Assembly: GCA_913048465.1 (NCBI GenBank)
Contig: CAJWVO010000002.1
Location: 1 to 64,000, forward strand
From: an uncultured Nitrosomonadales bacterium
GTDB taxonomy: Bacteria > Pseudomonadota > Gammaproteobacteria > Burkholderiales > Methylophilaceae
Length of the DNA: 64,000 nt
Reading direction: 5' to 3'
Shown: positions 53,586 through 64,000 of the stretch, piece by piece
Position numbering within the stretch: the first letter of the stretch is position 1
Layout: every line of letters begins with the position of its first letter
Notes under the pieces: generated by a model
Databases searched by the model: none
The model's input: the letters and a program-made list of their open reading frames with translations, nothing else
Told to the model about the DNA's origin: nothing
Made by a program: the position numbers and the translations under genes

Positions 53586-56349
53586 ACCTTCTTTTTTCTC
53601 CATCTCCAAAAAGATTTGTAATACAACGTTCACAGATGGAAGGATGCTCATCATGATTGCCCACAGAAGATTCAAAATGCCAACATCTGTCACATTTGTC
53701 ATGATTAATTTTTTTAACACTGACAGAGAGTCCTTGTTGCTCTTCAATCAAACTCACGCTTGATACAATAAAGATATAGTGGAGTTCTGATTCATAAGGT
53801 TTTAAAATTTGAAAAGTTTCTGACTTACATGACAGCTGAATATCACACTCCAAAGCAGAACCTACTAACCCTTTCTCTCTTTCAGCCTCAATACTCTTAT
53901 TCACTATTGGTCTGATATCTTCAATCTCACGCAAAAATTGAAGCTCTGTTTGATTCAAAGAGGAAGGCATAAATTCGTACCATGATTCCTTAAAAATATT
54001 TTGATCATTAGTTATCGTCTGCCATAATTCCTCAGCGGTAAAGCTTAAGATAGGTGCAATCATTCGTGTTAAAGCATGAGTGATGTGATATAAGGCAGTT
54101 TGTGCTGAGCGTCTTTCCAGAGATTTCTCTGGCATGGTGTAAAGTCGATCTTTAATGATATCTAAATAAAATCCTCCCATGTCCTCAGAACAAAAACTGA
54201 CTAATTTTTTTGTTAGATGGTGAAAGTCATAGCTTTCATAAAGCTGAACTATTTCTTTTTGGAGAACTTCAGTTTTCATAAGCGCATATTTATCCAACAA
54301 TAATAAATTGGGTTCTTCTAACATCATAGATGATGCATCAAAATCAGATATATTTGCACATAGAAATCTTAGTGTATTTCTGAGCCTTCGATAACCATCA
54401 GCCGATCTCTTGATGATCTCATCAGAAATATTTAATTCTCCAGAGAAGTCAGTCATTGCCACCCAGAACCTCAGAATATCCGCTCCATACTGGTCCATTA
54501 TTTTTTGTGGGGCAATCACATTCCCTTTAGACTTACTCATTTTTTTCCCTTGACCATCCACTACAAAACCATGAGTTAGCAATGCTTTATAAGGCGCCTG
54601 TCCAGAAATAGCTGAGGCAGTTAGTAAACTGGATTGGAACCAGCCTCGATGCTGATCTGATCCTTCAAGATAGAGATCGGCAGGGTAATTTAAATTATCA
54701 TTTGTTTTTAACACTGATTCATGAGTGGTCCCAGAGTCGAACCACACATCTAAGGTGTCCATCACTTTTTTATAATATTTTGCATCATCACCAAGATATT
54801 CATTAATATCCAAATCAAACCACGCATCAATACCATGCTCTTCAATCAATAGAGCAATTTTTTCAAAAAACTCGGCAGTCTTAGGATGTGGCTCATCTGT
54901 TTCTAAGTGGGTGAAAATAGTGATGGGTACTCCCCAATTTCTTTGCCGTGATATACACCAATCTGGTCTATTTTTCATCATTCCCTCAAGGCGTGCTTTT
55001 CCCCATGATGGAATAAATTCTGTTTGTTCAACCTGCTCTTTGGCAATATCTCTTAAAGTCTTTTGACCAAGTGATAAATTCATGCCGATAAACCACTGTT
55101 GTGTGGCTCTAAATATAATTGGGGTTTTATGACGCCAACAATGCGGGTAACTATGTTCAAACGATTTTTTAAAAATAAGCGCATCATTCTTTATTAACAG
55201 ATCGATAATTTCAGAATTAGCTTTCCATATATTTTTTCCTGCAAAGAACTCCACATTGCTCTTAAAGCTGCCCTCTTCATTGACTGGATTTTCTACAGGC
55301 AGGTTATATTTCATGCCAACAACATAATCGTCTAAGCCATGCGCTGGAGCAGTATGCACCAATCCTGTTCCATCTTCAATTGTCACATGGTCGCCCAATA
55401 TAATTGGAATATTCTTTTCGATATAGAAAGGGTGATTGAATAAAAAGTTTTCTAGCTCCTGACCAAGGATGGAATTTATTTTCTTGGCTGTTTGACCGGT
55501 TCTTGCAGCAAATTTATCAACAAGCTCATCTGCAATAACTAACAATTTTTCTTCTAGCTCAACAAGAACATACTTTAGTTTTGGATTAACTGAAATTGCC
55601 TCATTGGCTGGTAATGTCCAAGGTGTGGTTGTCCATATCACAGCGTAAATGTCTTTTTCAAGCTTTGACGAGTTAAATAATTGATGCAAGCCCCTTTGAT
55701 CAACCCCTTTGAACGCCACATCAATTGATATTGAGGTTTTATTTTCATAATCAACCTCAGCTTCAGCGAGTGCGGATCCGCAATCAAGACACCAATGCAC
55801 AGGCTTGTTACCTTGATACAGCATATTATTCTGGTAGATTTTTCCAAGTGAGCGAACAATGTCCGCTTCTGTTTTTTTATTTAATGTTAGGTATGGGTTA
55901 TCCCAGTCTCCCAACACGCCTAACCTAATAAAATCATTTTTTTGATTAGCCACTTGCAGGTTTGCATAATCCCTGCACAATTGCCGAAACTTCTTTGAAT
56001 CAAGGTTCTTGCCATGCTCTTTTTCGATAGCTAACTCAATTGGAAGGCCATGACAATCCCAGCCAGGGATATAGGGAGCATCGTAATCTGACAATCCTCT
56101 AGATTTAACAATAATATCTTTTAATACTTTGTTAACCGCATGGCCAATATGAATATTCCCATTGGCATATGGTGGGCCATCATGAAGGATAAATTTAGGT
56201 TTTCCTTTTTTTACATCCCTAATTTGTTGATAGTATTTTTTTTCCGTCCATGAAGATACCCAACCGGGCTCACGCTGAGCCAAATTACCCCTCATAGGAA
56301 ATTCTGTATCCGGTAGATTTAAGCTATATTTTTTATTGTCATTACTCAT
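53578..56349 (-). CDS. ileS: Isoleucyl-tRNA synthetase
   Basis: [36 protein letters not shown]-terminal CDRCWHFE...CERC zinc motif. Confidence 0.98.
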   Translation of the reverse strand: MSNDNKKYSLNLPDTEFPMRGNLAQREPGWVSSWTEKKYYQQIRDVKKGKPKFILHDGPPYANGNIHIGHAVNKVLKDIIVKSRGLSDYDAPYIPGWDCHGLPIELAIEKEHGKNLDSKKFRQLCRDYANLQVANQKNDFIRLGVLGDWDNPYLTLNKKTEADIVRSLGKIYQNNMLYQGNKPVHWCLDCGSALAEAEVDYENKTSISIDVAFKGVDQRGLHQLFNSSKLEKDIYAVIWTTTPWTLPANEAISVNPKLKYVLVELEEKLLVIADELVDKFAARTGQTAKKINSILGQELENFLFNHPFYIEKNIPIILGDHVTIEDGTGLVHTAPAHGLDDYVVGMKYNLPVENPVNEEGSFKSNVEFFAGKNIWKANSEIIDLLIKNDALIFKKSFEHSYPHCWRHKTPIIFRATQQWFIGMNLSLGQKTLRDIAKEQVEQTEFIPSWGKARLEGMMKNRPDWCISRQRNWGVPITIFTHLETDEPHPKTAEFFEKIALLIEEHGIDAWFDLDINEYLGDDAKYYKKVMDTLDVWFDSGTTHESVLKTNDNLNYPADLYLEGSDQHRGWFQSSLLTASAISGQAPYKALLTHGFVVDGQGKKMSKSKGNVIAPQKIMDQYGADILRFWVAMTDFSGELNISDEIIKRSADGYRRLRNTLRFLCANISDFDASSMMLEEPNLLLLDKYALMKTEVLQKEIVQLYESYDFHHLTKKLVSFCSEDMGGFYLDIIKDRLYTMPEKSLERRSAQTALYHITHALTRMIAPILSFTAEELWQTITNDQNIFKESWYEFMPSSLNQTELQFLREIEDIRPIVNKSIEAEREKGLVGSALECDIQLSCKSETFQILKPYESELHYIFIVSSVSLIEEQQGLSVSVKKINHDKCDRCWHFESSVGNHDEHPSICERCITNLFGDGEKRRYV

Positions 56350-57236
56350 AATTTGAAAAATTGTTTTACGTCATTAACATCAGAAGCTATTTGGAAAGAC
56401 AATTCATTTGTAGTGGAAAATTTCTTTTCATCACGAATTTTTTTAAAGAAAGTGACATGCACATGTTTTCCATAGATATTTTTATCAAAGTCAAATAGAT
56501 GAACTTCTAAAACTAAATTTTTTACACCGCCAAATGTTGGTTTTAAACCTAGATTAGCAACCCCAAAAAAAGAATCTAATTTTACAGCAAACACTCCCGT
56601 CAATGGTGGGCTTTTGTGAAACATATGGACATTTGCTGTTGGATATCCTAAAAGTCTGGCTTTTTTTTCTCCGTGAATCACTCTTCCAGCAATAACAAAA
56701 GGTCTGCCTAATAAAGATTCAACCTGATCAAAATCAGCATCTTGCAATGCGTCTCGAACTCTAGAGCTGGAAATTCTCTCATCATTAAGAAAAATTGTTC
56801 CTGGCTGAATGACTTGGATACCAAAGTGTTTAAGCTCGTTTATTCCAAATTGTCTTTTCTTGCCAAAACGAAAATCATCGCCAACAACCAATCCTTCTAA
56901 CAACAATTTGCTTTGTAAAATCTCAATAAAGTCATTTCCTTCAAGATTGGAAAACTTCTCATCAAATCTGATCACATAGGCTCTATCAAGTTTGTGTGAG
57001 TGAAAAAATTCTAACTTCTCTCTTAGGCTAATCACTCTTTTTGGTGCAGCCTTAGGTTGAAAGAATTCTTTAGGATGTGGTTCAAATGTAATAACTGCTG
57101 ACTCTATATTTTTTGCCCTTGATTCAGAGATAACATGATTTATTAGTGATTGATGACCCAAGTGAATACCATCATAATTTCCAATAGTAGCTATGCATGG
57201 ACTACTGGCTTGTTCAAAATGGCGATAGATTTTCAT
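56346..57236 (-). CDS. ribF: Bifunctional riboflavin kinase / FAD synthetase
   Basis: [38 protein letters not shown]. Confidence 0.95.
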   Translation of the reverse strand: MKIYRHFEQASSPCIATIGNYDGIHLGHQSLINHVISESRAKNIESAVITFEPHPKEFFQPKAAPKRVISLREKLEFFHSHKLDRAYVIRFDEKFSNLEGNDFIEILQSKLLLEGLVVGDDFRFGKKRQFGINELKHFGIQVIQPGTIFLNDERISSSRVRDALQDADFDQVESLLGRPFVIAGRVIHGEKKARLLGYPTANVHMFHKSPPLTGVFAVKLDSFFGVANLGLKPTFGGVKNLVLEVHLFDFDKNIYGKHVHVTFFKKIRDEKKFSTTNELSFQIASDVNDVKQFFKL

Positions 57237-58771
57237 AAGTTGTTTTTACTTAAGTTATGTAATTTAACGCCTTGTAAGAGAAGTAAGCTCCCAAAAACAA
57301 GAGCCCCTAGTACAACTAATGCAAGCAATAAAATCATCCTATAAAGAAAACTTATGCTCACCCAGTACTGAAAATCTGGATTAATGAAGAATAAAATTAT
57401 TCCCATCACAAATGCAGACAAAATAACCTTGATTAAAAAAATGAATGTTGTGGGTTCAATTTTAAAGTCATTCATTTTTTTTATTGATAAAAACAACATG
57501 ACTGCGTTAAATGTTGCACCGATACTAATAGCTAGCGCAAGTCCGACATGCTGAAAATAAGGAATTAAGATTAAATTCATTGCTTGTGTAATAAACAAAG
57601 TAATAACAGCAATTCTGACTGGTGTTTTAATATTTTTTTGAGAATAAAAGACTGGAGCAAATACCTTGATCATAATTAATCCGATTAATCCAAAGCTATA
57701 AGCGAACAAGGCTTTGTGTGTCATGACTAAATCAAGCTCACTAAATTTTCCATAATAAAATAAGGTTGTAATTAAAGGTATGGATAACACTGCAATTCCA
57801 ATTGCTGCTGGTATTGATACTAAAAGCCCTATCCTGATGCTCCAGTTCATGAGCTTGTTAAATTCTTCATATTTTTTATCAGAAAATGATGAAGATAATG
57901 CTGGTAAAAATACCGTGCTTAATGCAACCCCCAAAACACCTGCAGGAAACTCCATCAATCGATCTGCAAAGTATAACCAAGACACACTCCCCTGCTGAAG
58001 AAATGAGGCAAAAATAGTATTGATTAATAATGAAATCTGAGTAATGGAAACACCAATAATAGCTGGCCCCATCAATTTAAGAACTTTCCAAACACCATCA
58101 TTTCTCAAATCAAAATCTAATTTTGGAGACCAGCCTATTTTTAAGATAAAAGGATATTGAAATAGTAATTGAACCACTCCTCCAAAAAAAACAGCCCATG
58201 CAAGAACAGTGACCGGCTCATCAAAATATTCGTTAAAAAATAATGCCGCAAGAATAAAACTTAGATTGAGGAATACCGGAGAAAATGCTGGAGCGGCAAA
58301 TTTTCCAAATGTATTTAATACTCCTCCAAACATGGCAACAATCGATATGAGAAAGATATATGGAAAGGTAATTTTTAAAAGGTCAGATGCTAAATTAAAT
58401 TGGTAAGAGCCATACTCAAACCCTGGAGCGCTAATATATATTAACCAAGGTGATGCGAAGACTCCTATGAGAGTAATTAACAATAAAATAGCGCTCAACA
58501 GAGTCACCACCTTGTTTAAAAATGCGTTAAATTCTTTTTTGGACTTATTTTTATAATCTGAAAGAGTTGGTATGAATGCTTGAGTAAAAGCACCTTCAGC
58601 GGTGATTCGACGTAACATATTGGGTAGTTTGAAAGCTACAAAAAAGGCATCAGTTGCTATGCTGACACCAAATGCTCTTGCAATTATCATATCTCTGACA
58701 AAACCTAAGATTCTAGAGATAATTGTTAAGCTGCTGAAACTTATTAAATTGTTTACGATTTTTGTTTTCAT
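57233..58771 (-). CDS. murJ: Lipid II flippase MurJ
   Basis: SRILGFVRDMIIARAFGVSIATDAFFVAFKLPNMLRRITAEGAFTQAFIP. Confidence 0.97.
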   Translation of the reverse strand: MKTKIVNNLISFSSLTIISRILGFVRDMIIARAFGVSIATDAFFVAFKLPNMLRRITAEGAFTQAFIPTLSDYKNKSKKEFNAFLNKVVTLLSAILLLITLIGVFASPWLIYISAPGFEYGSYQFNLASDLLKITFPYIFLISIVAMFGGVLNTFGKFAAPAFSPVFLNLSFILAALFFNEYFDEPVTVLAWAVFFGGVVQLLFQYPFILKIGWSPKLDFDLRNDGVWKVLKLMGPAIIGVSITQISLLINTIFASFLQQGSVSWLYFADRLMEFPAGVLGVALSTVFLPALSSSFSDKKYEEFNKLMNWSIRIGLLVSIPAAIGIAVLSIPLITTLFYYGKFSELDLVMTHKALFAYSFGLIGLIMIKVFAPVFYSQKNIKTPVRIAVITLFITQAMNLILIPYFQHVGLALAISIGATFNAVMLFLSIKKMNDFKIEPTTFIFLIKVILSAFVMGIILFFINPDFQYWVSISFLYRMILLLALVVLGALVFGSLLLLQGVKLHNLSKNNL

Positions 58772-58818
58772 CTTAAGTTGTTATTATCGCAGATGACGGT
58801 ATTTAAATGATTTAAAAC

Positions 58819-58847
58819 TTGAAAAAAAACAATGTTTTCGCTAGAAT
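58819..58847 (+). promoter_or_regulatory. Putative sigma70 promoter of rpsT
   Basis: TTGAAA (58819-58824) - 17 bp - TAGAAT (58842-58847). Confidence 0.6.
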
Positions 58848-58878
58848 ACCCAATCTTATAAATTTTGAGTAATTATAT

Positions 58879-59139
58879 ATGGCAAATACTGCACAAGCAC
58901 GAAAAAGAGCAAGACAAAATGACAAGCTACGCGCTCATAATGCGAGTTTAAAATCAGCCTTCCGAACTGCAATTAAAAAAGTGATAAAGGCGATTTCTTT
59001 AGGCGATAAAAAAGTTGCTAAAGAGACTTTTGATGCTAACGTGGCTATCATTGATCGCATTGCTGACAAAAAAATTGTGCACAAAAATAAAGCTGCACGT
59101 CACAAAAGTAGACTGAACTCAGCGATTAAAGCTCTTTAG
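58879..59139 (+). CDS. rpsT: 30S ribosomal protein S20
   Basis: [34 protein letters not shown]. Confidence 0.98.
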   Translation: MANTAQARKRARQNDKLRAHNASLKSAFRTAIKKVIKAISLGDKKVAKETFDANVAIIDRIADKKIVHKNKAARHKSRLNSAIKAL

Positions 59140-59153
59140 AAATAACTAATTAT

Positions 59154-59182
59154 AAAAAAAGGCGCCTATTGCGCCTTTTTTT
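59154..59182. terminator. Bidirectional terminator between rpsT and purK
   Basis: A7-GGCGC-ctatt-GCGCC-T7; perfectly symmetrical, purK stop overlaps its edge. Confidence 0.9.
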
Positions 59183-60314
59183 ATAGACTTTTCTTTATTT
59201 TTTGAAGTTTGTCAATTTCATCTTGATTAATGTTTTCTTTACTTAGAAAGGTAACATGTCCCATTTTTCTTCCTATCCTTGGCTCCTCTTTACCATACAA
59301 GTGAAGATTGAAATTATTTTCGAACATTATTTTGGTCCATTCAGGCTCATGGGGACTTGGCAATTCCCATGAGTCACCTAACAGATTAATCATAAATGCA
59401 TTCGAATGATTTATCGGGTTTCCAATAGGCATTTCAGTAAGAGTCCGTACTTGTTGATCAAACTGGGAAAAGTAACAAGCATCAATAGTATAATGCCCAG
59501 AGTTGTGTGGTCTTGGAGCTATCTCATTTACAAATATCTCTCTACCAGAAATAAAAAATTCAACAGCCATGACCCCAACGTAATTTAACTTTAATGCCAC
59601 CATTTTTGCTAAATCGGTAACATTTTTTTCAGTAAGTTGGTCAATATTTGCAGGAGCAAGTGTACTATCAAGAATGCCGTTAACATGCACATTCTCAGCT
59701 ACAGGGTGGCATTTAATTTGCCCATCTGCGGATCTTGCTAACACGACAGATACTTCCTTATCAAGGCTTACTTGCTTTTCAAGTATGCAAGGTTTTTTTT
59801 GAAATTCATCAAAAGCTTCTGTTAAGGACGTCTTACAATCGACAGATTTTTGTCCTTTTCCATCATAACCAAACTCAGCGATTTTTAGAATTCCTGGAAA
59901 TAAATCGTCTGAAATATTTGCAATATCCTGTTCCTCATTAATGATGTGAAATCTTCCAACAGGAATAGCATTTTCTCTTAAAAATGTTTTTTCTCTAATT
60001 CTGTTTTGAACCACTCTGACTGAATCACCATCAGGATAGACCTGAATTTTATGTTTTAAGTAATTTAATGAATCTGCAGGGATATTTTCAAATTCTGTGG
60101 TTGCTGCCTCGCATGTGGCTATAATTTCATCAAGTGCATTTTGATCATCATAGGCACTGCATAAATGAACATCGGCAATTTTTCCTGCAGGGCTTTGAGG
60201 GTCTGGATCTAAAACTGTAACTTTATAACCCATCTTATGAGCTGACATCACAAAATATCTACCTAATTGACCACCACCGAGCATGGCTAACATTTTTTTT
60301 GGAGTGATTATCAA
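59181..60314 (-). CDS. purK: N5-carboxyaminoimidazole ribonucleotide synthase
   Basis: LAMLGGGQLGRYFVMSAHKMGYKV, EIAPRPHNSGHYTIDAC. Confidence 0.96.
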   Translation of the reverse strand: MIITPKKMLAMLGGGQLGRYFVMSAHKMGYKVTVLDPDPQSPAGKIADVHLCSAYDDQNALDEIIATCEAATTEFENIPADSLNYLKHKIQVYPDGDSVRVVQNRIREKTFLRENAIPVGRFHIINEEQDIANISDDLFPGILKIAEFGYDGKGQKSVDCKTSLTEAFDEFQKKPCILEKQVSLDKEVSVVLARSADGQIKCHPVAENVHVNGILDSTLAPANIDQLTEKNVTDLAKMVALKLNYVGVMAVEFFISGREIFVNEIAPRPHNSGHYTIDACYFSQFDQQVRTLTEMPIGNPINHSNAFMINLLGDSWELPSPHEPEWTKIMFENNFNLHLYGKEEPRIGRKMGHVTFLSKENINQDEIDKLQKIKKSL

Positions 60315-60315
60315 G

Positions 60316-60810
60316 TCAGACTTCCTGATTTAACTTCATAGCTTTAACTTTTTCTTCTTGATCAATTCTAAATTTTTTCAATTTTTCCAATAAACCATTA
60401 TCCTCTTGTGCAAAAATCGAAACAGCGAATAATGCAGCATTTGTTGCGCCAGCCTCGCCAATAGCAAAAGTAGCCACAGGGATTCCTTTAGGCATTTGAA
60501 CAATTGAATACAGAGAGTCTTGTCCATTAAGATATTTAGTTGGAATAGGTACACCCAATACTGGTACTCTTGATTTCGAAGCAACCATTCCTGGCAAATG
60601 AGCAGCGCCACCTGCACCAGCAATAATTAAACCAATGCCATTACCATTTGATGATTCTGCAAAATCAAACATCAGATCAGGAGTCCGATGAGCTGAAACA
60701 ACTTTTGCTTCATAAGGAATATTGAATTGATCAAGGATATCAGCAGCATTTTTCATTACCGGCCAGTCACTATTCGAACCCATGATAATTGCAATTTTTT
60801 TTTGTTTCAT
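60316..60810 (-). CDS. purE: N5-carboxyaminoimidazole ribonucleotide mutase
   Basis: [44 protein letters not shown]. Confidence 0.97.
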   Translation of the reverse strand: MKQKKIAIIMGSNSDWPVMKNAADILDQFNIPYEAKVVSAHRTPDLMFDFAESSNGNGIGLIIAGAGGAAHLPGMVASKSRVPVLGVPIPTKYLNGQDSLYSIVQMPKGIPVATFAIGEAGATNAALFAVSIFAQEDNGLLEKLKKFRIDQEEKVKAMKLNQEV

Positions 60811-60823
60811 AATTTTTCCAATA

Positions 60824-62948
<2,125 letters not shown>

Positions 62949-62958
62949 CTACACCAAA

Positions 62959-62986
62959 TAAAAAAGCCCTATCAAATGATAGGGCT
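62959..62986 (-). terminator. Intrinsic terminator after rplU-rpmA (minus strand)
   Basis: AGCCCTATC-aaat-GATAGGGCT with T-run on the minus strand (AAAAAA on plus side at 62959-62964). Confidence 0.88.
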
Positions 62987-63008
62987 CGAATCAAAGATTT
63001 TACTCAAA

Positions 63009-63266
63009 TCAGTTAGTAACAATATTTACTAGTTTTCTTTTCAAATGACCTTTAACACTAAAACTTACCTTACCATCCGCTTTTGCAAATAAGGTATGAT
63101 CTTTGCCCATACCAACGTTTTCGCCCGGATGCATCTTTGTGCCACGCTGTCTCAAAATTATCCCGCCAGCTTTTACAAACTGATCACCAAATACTTTAAG
63201 TCCTAAACGTTTAGCGTTTGAGTCTCTTCCGTTTCTTGAGCTTCCGCCCGCTTTCTTATGTGCCAT
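63009..63266 (-). CDS. rpmA: 50S ribosomal protein L27
   Basis: [34 protein letters not shown]. Confidence 0.98.
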   Translation of the reverse strand: MAHKKAGGSSRNGRDSNAKRLGLKVFGDQFVKAGGIILRQRGTKMHPGENVGMGKDHTLFAKADGKVSFSVKGHLKRKLVNIVTN

Positions 63267-63282
63267 ATTATTTTCCTAAATA

Positions 63283-63597
63283 TTATTTTGCGTTAATTTT
63301 AGTAACTTTAAGCTCAGTAAAGTTTTGTCTATGCCCCTGCGTTTTTTTGTAATGTTTACGTCTTTTCATTTTAAAAATCATAACTTTGTCATGTTTTCCG
63401 TGGGAAACGACTGATACATCAACATTTGCACCCTTAACTGTTGGAGCACCAATTGTAGTTTTATCACCGTCAACTAACGCTAGGACGTTGTCTAATTTTA
63501 AACTTTCACCTTCTTTAGCAGTAAGTTTTTCTACTCTCAGGATATCTCCCTCGGATACTTTATACTGCTTTCCACCAGTTTTGATTACAGCTTGCAT
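63283..63597 (-). CDS. rplU: 50S ribosomal protein L21
   Basis: [18 protein letters not shown]...[23 protein letters not shown]. Confidence 0.98.
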   Translation of the reverse strand: MQAVIKTGGKQYKVSEGDILRVEKLTAKEGESLKLDNVLALVDGDKTTIGAPTVKGANVDVSVVSHGKHDKVMIFKMKRRKHYKKTQGHRQNFTELKVTKINAK

Positions 63598-63643
63598 TAT
63601 AATTCCTATTATCTAAACATATGTTTGTTTCTAAAGACCGAAC

Positions 63644-63672
63644 ATTATATGAAAAAACTTGAATTTAATCAA
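63644..63672 (-). promoter_or_regulatory. Putative sigma70 promoter of rplU-rpmA
   Basis: Minus strand TTGATT - 17 bp - TATAAT. Confidence 0.6.
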
Positions 63673-63690
63673 CAAAATAATCAAATTCAA
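63659..63690. repeat. Inverted repeat in the rplU/ispB divergent promoter region
   Basis: TTGAATTT (63659-63666) - 16 nt - AAATTCAA (63683-63690), perfect 8-bp arms. Confidence 0.85.
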
Positions 63691-63711
63691 CATAGTATAA
63701 TAGTTGAACTA

Positions 63712-63741
63712 ATTAAGACGGATTAAGACGGATTAAGACGG
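63712..63741 (+). repeat. Three perfect tandem copies of 10-bp ATTAAGACGG upstream of ispB
   Basis: 63712-63721, 63722-63731, 63732-63741 identical. Confidence 0.97.
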
Positions 63742-63772
63742 ACAAATAATTCTAAATTGCTAATAAATAAAA

Positions 63773-64000
63773 GTGAAAACCTTATCCCAAAAAAATATAA
63801 CATTAAATAGCGATCAACAAGATCATCTACAAAAAGTAAATGACGTGATCAGGTCTTCATTGGATTCAGAGGTTCCACTAATAAATCAAGTAAGTAAACA
63901 TATTATTGACGGTGGTGGTAAGAAAATGAGGCCTCAATGTTTGTTAAATTTAGCTGGACTCGCAGGTGGTATAAAAGATATCCATTACCAATTAGCAGCC
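63773..64000 (+). CDS. ispB: Octaprenyl/polyprenyl diphosphate synthase, 5' part only (GTG start)
   Basis: VKTLSQKNITLNSDQQDHLQKVNDVIRSSLDSEVPLINQVSKHIIDGGGKKMRPQCLLNLAGLAGG; divergent from rplU as is typical. Confidence 0.88.
   Translation, partial: MKTLSQKNITLNSDQQDHLQKVNDVIRSSLDSEVPLINQVSKHIIDGGGKKMRPQCLLNLAGLAGGIKDIHYQLAA

Noticed and set aside
53586-53747. N-terminal extension of the lspA ORF in the track
   Set aside because: This part is read out of frame through the ileS zinc-motif C-terminus; LspA similarity begins at [11 protein letters not shown] (53585).

Overview
The window is a compact, AT-rich chromosomal segment whose gene content and order fit a streamlined betaproteobacterial methylotroph (Methylophilales, OM43/Methylopumilus-like; this lineage is inferred from gene content, not searched). 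It is almost entirely core housekeeping genes: proC, mnmA, nadC, ilvBHC, psd, ispA-dxs, folE2, aroC, icd, two ubiquinone hydroxylases, amgK-murU, lptD-surA-pdxA-rsmA, adk, leuS-lptE-holA-proA-nadD, bioBFHCD, gpsA/secB/grxC, gpmI-envC, clpB, ileS-lspA, ribF, murJ, rpsT, purEK, proB, obgE and rpmA-rplU. I saw no tRNA, rRNA, CRISPR array, transposon or prophage. The most interesting part is about 48.9-53.2 kb. It holds an untracked 56-aa ORF that looks like the amputated N-terminus of a sulfite-oxidase-like molybdopterin oxidoreductase, wedged between lspA and a RegB/RegA (PrrBA/ActSR) redox two-component system. Next comes a GCGAC-N5-GTCGC palindrome matching the RegA/RegR box, sitting near -42 of a plausible promoter for an OprC/NosA-like (putative copper) TonB-dependent receptor, and then a sigma32-like promoter overlapped by an 11-bp inverted repeat in front of clpB. 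Other notable items are an MxaD-like SRPBCC protein next to a YVTN beta-propeller lipoprotein, a UbiH-family paralog with a degenerate FAD-binding motif, structured leaders before ilvB and cspA, a 10-bp x3 tandem repeat before ispB, and convergent genes that share TTAA/TTAG stop tetramers.
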